Assembly: GCA_016717115.1 (NCBI GenBank)
Contig: JADKGE010000001.1
Location: 744,001-808,000 of the forward strand
Origin: Actinomycetota bacterium
GTDB taxonomy: Bacteria > Actinomycetota > Actinomycetes > S36-B12
Direction of reading: 5' to 3'
Length of the DNA stretch: 64,000 nt
Each line of letters starts with the position of its first letter. Position 1 is the stretch's first letter. Under the pieces are notes generated by a model. It did no database searches, was not told where the DNA came from, and saw only the letters and a program-made list of their open reading frames with translations. The position numbers and the translations under genes are program-made. Positions 15,843 to 24,964 of this stretch are shown in pieces.

Positions 15843-16670
15843 GTGTCAACTGAAGTAGTGGTCGCCTCGGGCGGTCTGGACTGCCATCTGATGTCAGGGT
15901 GCGGATTCCCGGCACCCGGCGCCGAGATCTTCCAGTTCGACGCGGTATTCACCTTCACCATCGGCACCCTCGAGTTCCACATCACGAAGATCACGCTGCT
16001 GCTGCTCCTGTGCGTCATCCTCATCCTCGCCTTCTTCTCCTACGCCTTCCGCAAGCCGAAGCTCGTGCCCAGGGGCGCCCAGAACGTGGGCGAGATGGGC
16101 TACTTGTTCATCCGCGACGGCATCGCCCGCGAGGCGATGGGCAAGGAGGGCGACAAGTTCGTCCCCTTCCTGTTCTCGTTCTTCTTCCTTGTGTGGCTGT
16201 CCAACTTCATGGGAATCGTGCCCTTCGCGCAGATCCCCGTGACCTCGATCTTCGCCATCCCGGTGGCTTTCGCCCTCATCGTCTACGTGACGTGGGTCCC
16301 GATCGGGATCTACAAGCAGGGCTTCTTCGGGTTCTTCAAGAACATGATGTTCCCGCCCGGCGTTCCGAAGGTCATGTACGTGCTGCTCGCGCCGCTGGAG
16401 TTCATGTCGAACATCATCGTCCGGCCGGCCACGCACGCCATCCGTCTTTTCGCCAACATGTTCGCCGGCCATCTGCTGATCGCCTCGTTCAGCGTGGCGG
16501 CCTTCTACCTGATCAGCGCCAGCGTCGTCGGGATCATCGGCTCTGCCGCCTCGTTCGTCGTGGCGATCGCCCTCACAGGCTTCGAGGTGCTGATCCAGGC
16601 GCTGCAGGCGTACATCTTCACGCTCCTCGCCGCTGTCTACATCGGTGGTGCGTTGCATGCGGAGCACTGA
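15843..16670 (+). CDS. atpB: ATP synthase Fo subunit a
   Basis: Stator subunit that forms the two proton half-channels against the c-ring. It is 275 residues with five to six membrane helices. The essential arginine is Arg201 in RPATHAIRLFANMFAGH, with the usual polar partners in the last helix (ALQAYIFTLLAAVY). It starts at GTG 15843. A short Cys-containing N-terminal segment faces the outside. The genes downstream follow the universal order c, b, delta, alpha, gamma, beta, epsilon. Confidence 0.97.
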   Translation: MSTEVVVASGGLDCHLMSGCGFPAPGAEIFQFDAVFTFTIGTLEFHITKITLLLLLCVILILAFFSYAFRKPKLVPRGAQNVGEMGYLFIRDGIAREAMGKEGDKFVPFLFSFFFLVWLSNFMGIVPFAQIPVTSIFAIPVAFALIVYVTWVPIGIYKQGFFGFFKNMMFPPGVPKVMYVLLAPLEFMSNIIVRPATHAIRLFANMFAGHLLIASFSVAAFYLISASVVGIIGSAASFVVAIALTGFEVLIQALQAYIFTLLAAVYIGGALHAEH

Positions 16671-16770
16671 TCGGCACGCTTGGCACTGAGCCGCACGACC
16701 ACAACTCAATAACTCACACAGACCCCAGACCGGCGGAACGACCGCTGGCCAGGAAAGCAAAGGAAACGAC

Positions 16771-16998
16771 ATGTCGCTTCTCGCGGAAGTCACCGGATCG
16801 CTCGGCTCGATCGGCTACGGCCTCGCGGCCATCGGCCCCGGTGTCGGCATCGGCATCATCTTCGGTATGGGCGTGCAGGCCATCGCGCGTCAGCCCGAGG
16901 CCTACGGCGTGATTCGCCAGAACATGATCCTGGGCTTCGCCCTGACCGAGGCGCTCGCCCTCATCGGCTTCGTCGCCCCCTTCGTCTTCGGTGTGTGA
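16771..16998 (+). CDS. atpE: ATP synthase Fo subunit c
   Basis: Proteolipid of the rotating ring. It has 75 residues in two helices joined by the polar loop ARQPEA, with a glycine-rich first helix (GPGVGIGIIFGMG) and the ion-carrying carboxylate Glu60 in FALTEALALIG. The residue after Glu60 is Ala rather than Ser or Thr, so the extra polar ligand of sodium-type rings is missing and proton coupling is expected. The 100-base gap before it is unusually A- and C-rich near 16698-16731 and ends in AAAGGAAACGAC before the ATG, suiting the high expression this subunit needs. Confidence 0.97.
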   Translation: MSLLAEVTGSLGSIGYGLAAIGPGVGIGIIFGMGVQAIARQPEAYGVIRQNMILGFALTEALALIGFVAPFVFGV

Positions 16999-17051
16999 CC
17001 TGAACCACCCAGCGGTTCTGGTCCACTGATTGATTCGGGAAGGTCACCGTC

Positions 17052-17621
17052 GTGATTAACGTCATTGCCGCAGTGAGCACTGTGGTCGTCGCCTCGGGCG
17101 AGGGGGCTGAGGAAATGCCCTCGGTCCTCGCCGTGCCGATCGACGAGCTGATCATCGGCATCATCGCGTTCCTCGTCGTGTTCGGCGGGCTCGCCAAGTT
17201 CGCCCTGCCGAGCATCAAGAAGACCCTCGAGGACCGCACGAATGCCATTGAGGGCGGCATCGAGCGGGCGACCGCTGCCGAGGCCGAGGCGAAGGATCTG
17301 CTTGAGCAGTACCGCGCTCAGCTCGCGCAGGCTCGCGAAGAGGCTTCGGCCATCCGAACGCAGGCCCAGGCCGATCGGTCCGCGCTCATCGAGGAGGCGC
17401 GAGGCGAGGCGCGCGTGGCGGCGGCGCAGGTCACCGCTGCCGGCGAGGCTCAACTGGCGGCTGATCGCTCCCAGGCGACGGCCGCACTGACCCGACAGGT
17501 CGGGGAGCTCGCCGTCACCCTGGCGGGCAAGGTCGTCGGCCAGTCGCTCACCGACGATGCGCGCGTGCGCTCGACGGTCGACGAGTTCCTCAACGACCTC
17601 GAGCGGCAGGCGGCCAGCTGA
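17052..17621 (+). CDS. atpF: ATP synthase Fo subunit b
   Basis: Peripheral stalk subunit linking Fo to F1. It has 189 residues: a short outside segment, one membrane helix (about residues 36-56), then a long alanine-, glutamate- and arginine-rich coiled coil to the end. The GTG start at 17052 follows GGGAAGG. A later ATG would lose part of the N-terminal segment but keep the helix. Its stop overlaps the atpH ATG by one base. Confidence 0.94.
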   Translation: MINVIAAVSTVVVASGEGAEEMPSVLAVPIDELIIGIIAFLVVFGGLAKFALPSIKKTLEDRTNAIEGGIERATAAEAEAKDLLEQYRAQLAQAREEASAIRTQAQADRSALIEEARGEARVAAAQVTAAGEAQLAADRSQATAALTRQVGELAVTLAGKVVGQSLTDDARVRSTVDEFLNDLERQAAS

Positions 17622-18430
17622 TGCTCGGATCCAGTCGCGAGAGTCTCGCTGCCTGCCAGGAGGGCCTCGACGCCCGCCGGCGGGACGTGGGCTTCGCGCA
17701 GCTGGCGGCGGACCTGTTCGCCGTGGCGGCGCTGCTCGACAAGGAGGGTCAGCTGCGCAACATGCTGGCCGACTCCGGACAGCCGCATTCGGTGCGCGAG
17801 AACCTGGTGCGGCAGATCTTCACAGGCCAGATCGCAGACCTCGCGGTGGAGATCATGCTGATGGTCATCGACCGTCGCTGGTCGTCCGACGTCGACCTCG
17901 TCCTCGCGGTCGAACTGCTGGCAGATCAGGCCGCCTTCACCGTGGCGGAGTCCGACGGGACGCTGGATGCCACCGAGGAGGAGCTGTTCCTCTTCGGCCG
18001 GGCCCTCGACTCGTCGCCGGCGCTCCAGATGGCGCTGACTGATCCGGCGCAGTCGGCCGTGACCAAGGGTGCGATCGTTCGCGACCTGCTCGCCGGGCGT
18101 TCGACGGCGGCCACCGACCAGGTGCTGCAGTACGCCGTGGGCCATCTGCATGGCCGGCGTATCGACGCGGTCGTCGACGACCTGTGCGACCTAGCGGCCA
18201 CTCAGCGTGAGCGCATGGTGGCCGAGGTGCGGGTCGCCGCACCACTCGCTGCCGATCAGGCTCGGCGCCTTGCCGACATCCTGTCGCGGCTGAAGGGCCG
18301 CACTGTGCGGCTGAATGTGGCCGTCGACCCGGCGGTCCTGGGCGGTGTCCACGTCAAGATCGGCGACGAGGTCATCGACGGCACCGTCGCATCCCGACTT
18401 GAGCAGGCCAGGCGAGCCGTTCTCGGCTAG
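17621..18430 (+). CDS. atpH: ATP synthase F1 subunit delta
   Basis: Connects the b stalk to the top of the alpha-beta ring. At 269 residues it is the long delta found in many actinobacteria, about 90 residues longer than in E. coli. The C-terminal signature GGVHVKIGDEVIDGTV is clear, as is SGQPHSVRENLVRQIF near the N-terminus. The ATG overlaps the atpF stop by one base. A 100-base gap follows before atpA. Confidence 0.94.
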   Translation: MLGSSRESLAACQEGLDARRRDVGFAQLAADLFAVAALLDKEGQLRNMLADSGQPHSVRENLVRQIFTGQIADLAVEIMLMVIDRRWSSDVDLVLAVELLADQAAFTVAESDGTLDATEEELFLFGRALDSSPALQMALTDPAQSAVTKGAIVRDLLAGRSTAATDQVLQYAVGHLHGRRIDAVVDDLCDLAATQRERMVAEVRVAAPLAADQARRLADILSRLKGRTVRLNVAVDPAVLGGVHVKIGDEVIDGTVASRLEQARRAVLG

Positions 18431-18530
18431 CCGCTCCCGCTTACGGCACCACCCCGCACCATCGAACAGACTGCAGCGAAGAAACCGACAGACCGCCCGC
18501 CACGCGGGCCGAGAAAGAGAGCAGGACACC

Positions 18531-20165
18531 ATGACGGAGCTGACGATCCGGCCGGACGAGATCCGGGATGCGATCGAGCGGAACGTCGCGGCGTACTCGC
18601 CGGAGACCGCTCGCGAAGAGGTGGGTCGAGTCGTCGAGACCGGTGACGGCATCGCCCGCGTCGAAGGCCTCCACTCGGCGATGACGAACGAGCTGCTGGA
18701 GTTCGATGGCGGACTCCTCGGTGTCGCCCTCAACCTCGACGTTCGCGAGATCGGCGTCGTCCTGCTAGGCGACGGTTCCAAGATCGAGGAGGGCCAGCCC
18801 GTGCGCCGCACCGGCGAGGTGCTCTCGGTGCCCGTCGGCGACAAGTTCCTCGGCCGCGTGGTCGACCCGCTCGGCAACCCGATCGACGGCATGGGCCCGA
18901 TCGAGGCCGAGGGCCGTCGCGCCCTGGAGGTCCAGGCGCCCACGGTGGTCCAGCGCCAGCCGGTGAAGGAGGCCATGCAGACGGGCATCAAGGCCATCGA
19001 CGCCATGACCGCCATCGGCCGCGGCCAGCGCCAGCTGATCATCGGCGACCGCCAGACCGGAAAGACTGCGGTCTGCCTCGACACGATCCTCAACCAGCGC
19101 GAGAACTGGCTGTCCGGCGACCCGAACAAGCAGGTGCGCTGCATCTACGTCGCCATCGGCCAGAAGGGGTCGACCATCGCCTCCGTCAAGGGCGCGCTCG
19201 AGGAGTACGGCGCGATGGAGTACACCACCATCGTGGCTTCGCCCGCCTCCGACCCGGCCGGCTTCAAGTACCTCGCCCCGTACACCGGCTCGGCCATCGG
19301 CCAGCACTGGATGTACAACGGCAAGCACGTCCTCATCGTCTTCGACGACCTGTCCAAGCAGGCCGAGGCCTACCGCGCCATCTCGCTGCTGCTGCGCCGC
19401 CCGCCGGGCCGCGAGGCCTACCCCGGCGACGTCTTCTACTTGCACAGTCGCCTGCTCGAGCGTTGCGCCAAGCTGTCCGACGAACTCGGCGGCGGCTCGA
19501 TGACAGGGCTCCCGATCATCGAGACCAAGGCCAACGACGTGTCGGCGTACATCCCGACCAACGTCATCTCGATCACCGACGGACAGTGCTTCCTGGAGTC
19601 CGACCTGTTCAACTCCGGCGTCCGTCCGGCCATCAACGTCGGCATCTCGGTGTCGCGCGTCGGCGGCTCCGCGCAGCCGAAGGCGATGCGCAAGGTCGCC
19701 GGCCGACTACGCCTCAACCTCGCCCAGTTCCGTGAGCTCGAGGCGTTCGCAGCGTTCGGCTCCGACCTCGATGCCGCGTCGAAGGCGCAGCTCGAGCGCG
19801 GTGCACGGCTGGTCGAGCTGCTCAAGCAGCCGCAGTACCAGCCTCAGGCCATGGAGCGCGAGGTCGTCTCGGTGTGGTCCGGAACGACCGGCCAGCTCGA
19901 CGACGTGCCGGTCGAGGACATCCGTCGCTTCGACGGCGAGTTCCTCGAGTACCTCGATCGCCATAATCCCGAGGTGCTCGAGGCCATCCGCACCACCACC
20001 GACCTGTCTGATGACTCGGTCTCGGTGCTCGAAGGCGCCATCGCTGCGTTCAAGCGGCAGTACACCACGACGGCCGGTCACCTCCTCGTCAACGACGAGC
20101 CGGTGTCAGCGGTTGCCGACGAGGAGATCGACCGCACGCAGATCAAGCGGGCGGTTCGGGGCTAG
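18531..20165 (+). CDS. atpA: ATP synthase F1 subunit alpha
   Basis: Non-catalytic nucleotide-binding subunit of the F1 hexamer. ATG 18531 follows GAGAGCAGGA and gives 544 residues; the frame is open further upstream, overlapping atpH, but without homology. The beta-barrel N-domain is followed by the P-loop GDRQTGKT (about residue 171 on), the alpha signature PAINVGISVSRVGGSAQ and the helical C-domain. atpG starts five bases after the stop. Confidence 0.97.
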   Translation: MTELTIRPDEIRDAIERNVAAYSPETAREEVGRVVETGDGIARVEGLHSAMTNELLEFDGGLLGVALNLDVREIGVVLLGDGSKIEEGQPVRRTGEVLSVPVGDKFLGRVVDPLGNPIDGMGPIEAEGRRALEVQAPTVVQRQPVKEAMQTGIKAIDAMTAIGRGQRQLIIGDRQTGKTAVCLDTILNQRENWLSGDPNKQVRCIYVAIGQKGSTIASVKGALEEYGAMEYTTIVASPASDPAGFKYLAPYTGSAIGQHWMYNGKHVLIVFDDLSKQAEAYRAISLLLRRPPGREAYPGDVFYLHSRLLERCAKLSDELGGGSMTGLPIIETKANDVSAYIPTNVISITDGQCFLESDLFNSGVRPAINVGISVSRVGGSAQPKAMRKVAGRLRLNLAQFRELEAFAAFGSDLDAASKAQLERGARLVELLKQPQYQPQAMEREVVSVWSGTTGQLDDVPVEDIRRFDGEFLEYLDRHNPEVLEAIRTTTDLSDDSVSVLEGAIAAFKRQYTTTAGHLLVNDEPVSAVADEEIDRTQIKRAVRG

Positions 20166-20170
20166 CCGAC

Positions 20171-21079
20171 ATGGGCGCACAACTGAGGGTCTACCGGCGG
20201 CGCATCCGCTCCGTCCAGTCGACCAAGAAGATCACGAAGGCGATGGAGCTCATCGCCTCCTCCCGCATCGTGAAGGCCCAGGCGCGCCTCGAGGCGTCCC
20301 TGCCGTACCTCACCCATCTCTACGCCGCCATCAGCGCGGCGGCCACTGGGGCCGCCGACGTCCGCAAGCACCCGCTGATGGCCAACGCCGAGAACCGTAC
20401 GCGTGCGGCCGTGCTCATCGTCACGGCCGACCGTGGGCTCGCGGGTGCCTACAGCGCCAACGCACTCCGAGAGGGTGAGGCGCTTGCGGCGAACCTCCGT
20501 GAGAAGGGCATGACCGTCATTCCCTACGTGGTCGGACGCAAGGGCGTGTCGTACTACCGGTTCCGCAACCGCGAGATGGCGGGGGAGTACACCGGCTTCA
20601 CCGACCAGCCGACGTACGCCGACGCGAAGCGCATCGGGGACGACCTCCTCAAGGCCTTCCAGACATCCGTCGAGGAGGGTGGAGTCGACGAGATCCACCT
20701 CGTCTACACGCACTTCGCGTCGATGATGACGCAGGAGGCCCGCATCCGGCGCCTGCTGCCCCTCGAGGTCGTCGACGAGGTCGTGGAGGTCAAGGAGGGC
20801 GAGCAGCCGTCAGCGCTCTACGAATTCGAGCCCGACGCGGAGTCGGTCCTCGACGGGCTGCTGCCCCGGTACATCGATCATTCGGTGTACTCGGCGCTCC
20901 TGATGTCCGCTGCGTCGGAGCACGCGGCGCGTCGTCGCGCCATGAAGTCCGCCACAGACAACGCCGAGGACATGATCAAGTCCTTGTCGCGGCAAGCCAA
21001 CCAGGCCCGGCAGGGCGAGATCACCCAGGAAATCAGCGAGATCGTCGGCGGCGCCGACGCTTTGTCAGCTTCGCGCTAG
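20171..21079 (+). CDS. atpG: ATP synthase F1 subunit gamma
   Basis: Central rotor shaft. It has 302 residues, with the N-terminal helix RIRSVQSTKKITKAMELIASS and a C-terminal helix ending in ARQGEITQEISEIVGGADAL, which pair as the coiled coil inside the hexamer. The Rossmann-like middle includes VLIVTADRGLAGAYSANAL. It is of normal length and sits tightly between atpA and atpD. Confidence 0.96.
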   Translation: MGAQLRVYRRRIRSVQSTKKITKAMELIASSRIVKAQARLEASLPYLTHLYAAISAAATGAADVRKHPLMANAENRTRAAVLIVTADRGLAGAYSANALREGEALAANLREKGMTVIPYVVGRKGVSYYRFRNREMAGEYTGFTDQPTYADAKRIGDDLLKAFQTSVEEGGVDEIHLVYTHFASMMTQEARIRRLLPLEVVDEVVEVKEGEQPSALYEFEPDAESVLDGLLPRYIDHSVYSALLMSAASEHAARRRAMKSATDNAEDMIKSLSRQANQARQGEITQEISEIVGGADALSASR

Positions 21080-21094
21080 GAGAGGGAACAAGAC

Positions 21095-22543
21095 ATGACC
21101 GCAACGACCGAGACCAAGACCGGCGTGGGCCGCGTGGCCCGTGTCACCGGCCCCGTGGTCGACGTGGAGTTCCCCGTCGAGGCCATGCCGGAGCTGTTCA
21201 ACGCGCTCCACGTCGACGTCGACTTCGGCGACGGCGAGGAGGGTGGTGGCAAGCGACTGCTCACCCTCGAGGTCGCGCAGCACATCGGCGACAACATGGT
21301 GCGGGCCATCTCGATGCAGCCCACCGACGGGCTCGTGCGAGGCGCCGAGGTTCGCGATACGGGCGACTCCATCACGGTTCCCGTCGGCGACGTCACGGTG
21401 GGCCACGTCTGGAACACCCTGGGCATCCCGCTCGACGTCCCCGAGTCGTCCCTCGAGATCACGGAGCGCTGGAGCATCCACCGCCAGCCGCCGGCCTTCG
21501 ACCAGCTCGAGTCCAAGACCGAGGTCTTCTGGACGGGCATCAAGGTCATCGACCTGCTGACGCCCTACGTCAAGGGCGGCAAGATCGGCCTGTTCGGCGG
21601 CGCCGGTGTCGGCAAGACGGTGCTCATCCAGGAGATGATCTACCGCGTCGCCGAGAACTTCAGCGGCGTCTCGGTGTTCGCCGGCGTCGGCGAGCGCACC
21701 CGCGAGGGCAACGACCTCTTCCTCGAGATGACCGAGTCCGGCGTCATCAGCAAGACCGCGCTGGTCTTCGGCCAGATGGACGAGCCGCCCGGCACCCGCC
21801 TTCGTGTGGCGCTGTCGGCGCTGACCATGGCGGAGTACTTCCGCGATGTGCAGAAGCAGGACGTCCTGCTGTTCATCGACAACATCTTCCGCTTCACCCA
21901 GGCCGGTTCCGAGGTGTCCACGCTCCTTGGTCGCATGCCGTCCGCGGTCGGCTACCAGCCGACGCTGGCCGACGAGATGGGGCAGCTGCAGGAGCGCATC
22001 ACCTCGACCCGTGGTCACTCGATCACGTCGCTGCAGGCCATCTACGTGCCGGCCGACGACCTGACCGACCCGGCTCCCGCCACCACGTTCGCCCACCTCG
22101 ACGCGACGACGACCCTCAGCCGGCCGATCTCCGAGCTGGGCATCTACCCGGCCGTCGATCCGCTCGACTCGATGTCTCGGATCCTCGACCCGCGCTACGT
22201 CGGCGACGAGCACTACGCCGTGGCCGCGCGCGTCAAGGAGATCCTGCAGCGCTACAAGGACCTCCAGGACATCATCGCCATCCTCGGCATCGACGAGCTG
22301 TCCGAGGAGGACAAGATCCTCGTCGGCCGCGCCCGTCGGATCCAGCGCTTCCTGTCCCAGAACATGTTCGTGGCAGAGGCGTTCACCGGCCAGGCCGGCT
22401 CGTTCGTGCCGGTCGAGGAGACCATCGCCTCCTTCAAGGCGCTGTGCGACGGCGAGTACGACCACATCCCCGAGCAGGCCTTCTTCATGTGCGGCGGCAT
22501 CGAGGATGTCGAGAAGAACGCCGCCTCGCTGGCGAAGGGCTAG
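21095..22543 (+). CDS. atpD: ATP synthase F1 subunit beta
   Basis: Catalytic subunit. It has 482 residues with the P-loop GGAGVGKT (about residues 167-174), the catalytic glutamate segment GVGERTREGND, Walker B LLFIDNIFRF and the DELSEEDK-type C-terminal motif in GIDELSEEDKILVGRA. An AGGAGAGGGA ribosome site lies before the ATG. atpC follows six bases after the stop. Confidence 0.98.
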   Translation: MTATTETKTGVGRVARVTGPVVDVEFPVEAMPELFNALHVDVDFGDGEEGGGKRLLTLEVAQHIGDNMVRAISMQPTDGLVRGAEVRDTGDSITVPVGDVTVGHVWNTLGIPLDVPESSLEITERWSIHRQPPAFDQLESKTEVFWTGIKVIDLLTPYVKGGKIGLFGGAGVGKTVLIQEMIYRVAENFSGVSVFAGVGERTREGNDLFLEMTESGVISKTALVFGQMDEPPGTRLRVALSALTMAEYFRDVQKQDVLLFIDNIFRFTQAGSEVSTLLGRMPSAVGYQPTLADEMGQLQERITSTRGHSITSLQAIYVPADDLTDPAPATTFAHLDATTTLSRPISELGIYPAVDPLDSMSRILDPRYVGDEHYAVAARVKEILQRYKDLQDIIAILGIDELSEEDKILVGRARRIQRFLSQNMFVAEAFTGQAGSFVPVEETIASFKALCDGEYDHIPEQAFFMCGGIEDVEKNAASLAKG

Positions 22544-22549
22544 CCAGCG

Positions 22550-22966
22550 ATGGCTGAGGACGACAAGGTGCTGAACGTGGCGGTTGTCTCGGCGGAGCGA
22601 TCGCTGTGGTCGGGCCAGGCGAAGAGCATCGTCGCGAAGACGCCGGAGGGCGACATCGGGATCCTGCCCAGTCACGAGCCGGTGCTCGCGCTGCTGGTGG
22701 AGAGCGCTCCCTTGCGCGTGGAGGAACTCGACGGGTCGAAGCTCATCGTGGCCATCCACGGCGGGTTCTTCTCGGTGGCCGGCAACGAGGTCAACGTCAT
22801 CGCCGAGGTGGCTGAGATGGGCGAGGACATCGACCTTGAGCGGGCGAAGGCCGCATTGGCACGTGCGCAGGACGGCGGCGTCACGGACGAGGAGATGCCG
22901 GCCGTGCGTCGAGCGGAGACGCGCATTCAGGTGGCGGAGATCGCCAAGGGCATCACCGCCCGGTAG
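22550..22966 (+). CDS. atpC: ATP synthase F1 subunit epsilon
   Basis: Rotor subunit that couples gamma to the c-ring and can inhibit hydrolysis. It has 138 residues: the beta-sandwich N-domain (LNVAVVSAERSLWSGQAKSI, GDIGILPSHEPVLALL) and the two-helix C-domain. It is the last gene of the operon. A perfect long hairpin begins seven bases after the stop. Confidence 0.94.
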   Translation: MAEDDKVLNVAVVSAERSLWSGQAKSIVAKTPEGDIGILPSHEPVLALLVESAPLRVEELDGSKLIVAIHGGFFSVAGNEVNVIAEVAEMGEDIDLERAKAALARAQDGGVTDEEMPAVRRAETRIQVAEIAKGITAR

Positions 22967-22972
22967 AACCCC

Positions 22973-23034
22973 GCCGAGTGGCGGCTTGTGGCTGCTGAAA
23001 CGTCAGTTTCAGCAGCCACAAGCCGCCACTCGGC
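22973..23034. terminator. Long perfect hairpin between atpC and pduO
   Basis: A 29-base arm at 22973-23001 is the exact reverse complement of 23006-23034, leaving a four-base loop (GTCA). It fills the gap between two convergent genes and ends two bases before the pduO stop codon. Its outer part contains CGAGTGGCGGCT, also present in the hairpin at 43185-43244. No T-run follows on either strand. Probable bidirectional terminator and member of a small repeat family. Confidence 0.75.
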
Positions 23035-23036
23035 AG

Positions 23037-23612
23037 TTATCTGTTGGCGCCTGGTTGCCAGAGAACGTCGCCGCCTGCTGCGGTGTTGGCTTCCCTTGCG
23101 AGGATGAACAGCAGATCGCTCAGGCGGTTGAGGTAGGTGGCCGTGAGCGGATTCATGCCGCCGTGGTACGTGTCGAGGGCCGCCCACGTCGACCGCTCCG
23201 CCCGGCGCACGACCGTGCGCGCGACGTGCAGGTGCGAGGCGCCCACGGTGCCTCCCGGCAGCACGAACGACCGGAGAGGCTCGAGCCGCTCGTTGTACGC
23301 GTCGCACGCCTTCTCGAGCCGCTCGATGTAGGCCTCGGTGACCCTCAGCGGGACGTGTGCGGGGTTCTCCACGACCGGCGTGCACAGGTCGGCCCCCACG
23401 TCGAAGAGGTCGTTCTGGATCGCCACGAGCAGCGTGGCGACGTCGGCGGGGAAGTCCGTCGACGCCAGGGCAAGGCCGATGCTGCAGTTCGCCTCGTCGA
23501 CGTCGGCGTAGGCCTTGAGTCGTGGGTCGTTCTTCCCTGTTCGGCTCATGTCGCCAAGGGACGTGGTTCCATCGTCGCCGGTGCGGGTGTAGATGCGCGT
23601 GAGGTTCACCAT
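23037..23612 (-). CDS. pduO: ATP:cob(I)alamin adenosyltransferase, PduO type
   Basis: Makes adenosylcobalamin, the cofactor of the mutase MeaA encoded 2 kb away. The 191-residue protein has the PduO N-terminal ATP loop YTRTGDDGTTSLG, the catalytic helix ARTVVRRAER and NRLSDLLFILAR near the C-terminus. It is unrelated to the CobA/CobO type, so cobO would be a misleading symbol. The start ATG at 23612 lies six bases from a TAGGGT -10. It converges with atpC, an arrangement found in many actinobacteria. Confidence 0.93.
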   Translation of the reverse strand: MVNLTRIYTRTGDDGTTSLGDMSRTGKNDPRLKAYADVDEANCSIGLALASTDFPADVATLLVAIQNDLFDVGADLCTPVVENPAHVPLRVTEAYIERLEKACDAYNERLEPLRSFVLPGGTVGASHLHVARTVVRRAERSTWAALDTYHGGMNPLTATYLNRLSDLLFILAREANTAAGGDVLWQPGANR

Positions 23613-23624
23613 GGCGCGACCCTA
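23613..23624 (-). promoter_or_regulatory. Leaderless -10 element of pduO
   Basis: On the minus strand TAGGGT (plus-strand 23619-23624) is followed by six bases and the ATG at 23612. No ribosome site is visible. Confidence 0.45.
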
Positions 23625-23680
23625 CGCCACACCGAGCGGTCCCGCCGAGGACCGACCGGTCGTCGGCCGAGCCCGACTCG

Positions 23681-23692
23681 TACGATGCGGCC
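23681..23692 (+). promoter_or_regulatory. Leaderless -10 element of murA
   Basis: TACGAT at 23681-23686, six bases, then GTG at 23693. The -35 region is poor. This supports the GTG as start, since it gives the expected short MurA N-terminus. Confidence 0.5.
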
Positions 23693-24964
23693 GTGGAGGT
23701 CTTGCGGGTCGTCGGGGGAAGCCCGTTGCGTGGCGAGGTGCGCCTGACGGGCGCCAAGAACTCCGTCCTGAAGCTCATGGCCGCGACACTCCTCGCACCG
23801 GGCACGAGCACGATCACGAATGTCCCGGACATCCTCGACGTGGAGATCATGGCCGAACTCCTGCGCCGGCTCGGGTGCGAGGTTGGCCACGACGTGCCGT
23901 CGTCGTCACTCGTGATCACCGTGCCCGAGCGCCCCGACCATCGCGCCGACTACGACCTCGTCAGGCGAATGCGCGCCTCGGTCTGCGTCCTAGGCCCCCT
24001 CGTCACGCGGCTCGGGGCTGCTGACGTCGCGCTGCCGGGCGGCGACAACATCGGCTCTCGCGGCCTGGACATGCACATCGACGGACTGCGCCGCATGGGC
24101 GCTCAGGTCACGAGCGAGCACGGCTACCTCCTGGCCCAGTCGGAAGGTCGACTGACGGGGGCCAGCGTCTGGCTGGACTTCCCGAGCGTCGGCGCGACGG
24201 AGACTCTCGTGATGGCGGCCGTGCTGGCCGATGGCGAGACGGTCATCGATAACGCGGCGCGCGAGCCCGAGATCATCGACATCTGCACCATGCTGCAGCA
24301 GATGGGCGCGGCCATCGATGGCGTCGGCACGTCGACGCTCACAGTGGTCGGAGTCGACGCACTGAACCCGGTGCAGCACGAGACCGTTCCCGACCGGATC
24401 GTTGCCGGGACCTGGGCCGCGGCCGCCGTCATGACCCGGGGCGACGTCACGGTGCGCAATGCCCATGCCGAGCACCTCAGCATCGCCCTGGAGAAGCTCG
24501 CGACGTGCGGGGCGGACATCGACGTGCTGCCGGACGGCTTTCGCGTCTCGATGGACCGTCGTCCGCAGTCGGTCGACATCGTCACGTTGCCGTACCCCGG
24601 ATTCCCGACCGACCTCCAGCCCCAGTTCATCGCCCTCAACGCGATCGCCGACGGCGCTGCGCTCGTGACCGAGAACCTCTTCGAGGCGCGGTTCCGGTTC
24701 GTGCAGGAGCTCGCTCGACTCGGCGCCGACGTGCGCACCGATGGGCACCATGCGCTGGTTCGCGGCAGGTCCTGCCTGTCGGCCGCACCCGTCGAGGCCA
24801 CGGACATCCGCGCCGGGGCCGGCCTGGTGCTCGCCGGCCTGGTGGCCGAGGGGGAGACGACGGTGTACGGAGTGGGGCACATCGACCGCGGGTATGCCGG
24901 ATTCGTCCCGTCGCTGGAGGCGCTCGGTGCCGACGTGCGCCGCGACGTGGTCAGCGACCGCTAG
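23693..24964 (+). CDS. murA: UDP-GlcNAc 1-carboxyvinyltransferase, Asp-type
   Basis: First committed step of peptidoglycan precursor synthesis: transfers enolpyruvate from PEP to UDP-GlcNAc in the cytoplasm. It has 423 residues in two inside-out alpha/beta domains with GAKNSVLKLMAATLL near the start and MRASVCVLGPLVTRLG before the active-site loop. The loop reads LPGGDNIGSRG, so the catalytic cysteine of most bacteria is Asp118, as in mycobacteria. Such enzymes do not form the fosfomycin adduct. The 3' end overlaps the convergent small membrane gene by 14 bases. Confidence 0.95.
   Translation: MEVLRVVGGSPLRGEVRLTGAKNSVLKLMAATLLAPGTSTITNVPDILDVEIMAELLRRLGCEVGHDVPSSSLVITVPERPDHRADYDLVRRMRASVCVLGPLVTRLGAADVALPGGDNIGSRGLDMHIDGLRRMGAQVTSEHGYLLAQSEGRLTGASVWLDFPSVGATETLVMAAVLADGETVIDNAAREPEIIDICTMLQQMGAAIDGVGTSTLTVVGVDALNPVQHETVPDRIVAGTWAAAAVMTRGDVTVRNAHAEHLSIALEKLATCGADIDVLPDGFRVSMDRRPQSVDIVTLPYPGFPTDLQPQFIALNAIADGAALVTENLFEARFRFVQELARLGADVRTDGHHALVRGRSCLSAAPVEATDIRAGAGLVLAGLVAEGETTVYGVGHIDRGYAGFVPSLEALGADVRRDVVSDR

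Noticed and set aside
22973..23034. tRNA, riboswitch or small-transposon origin of the long hairpins
   Set aside because: A perfect single stem with a four-base loop and no cloverleaf; no transposase or target-site duplication is seen.
24951..24964. Antisense regulation from the 14-base murA overlap
   Set aside because: Short 3' overlaps between convergent genes are common in compact genomes; no promoter or dyad points to regulation.
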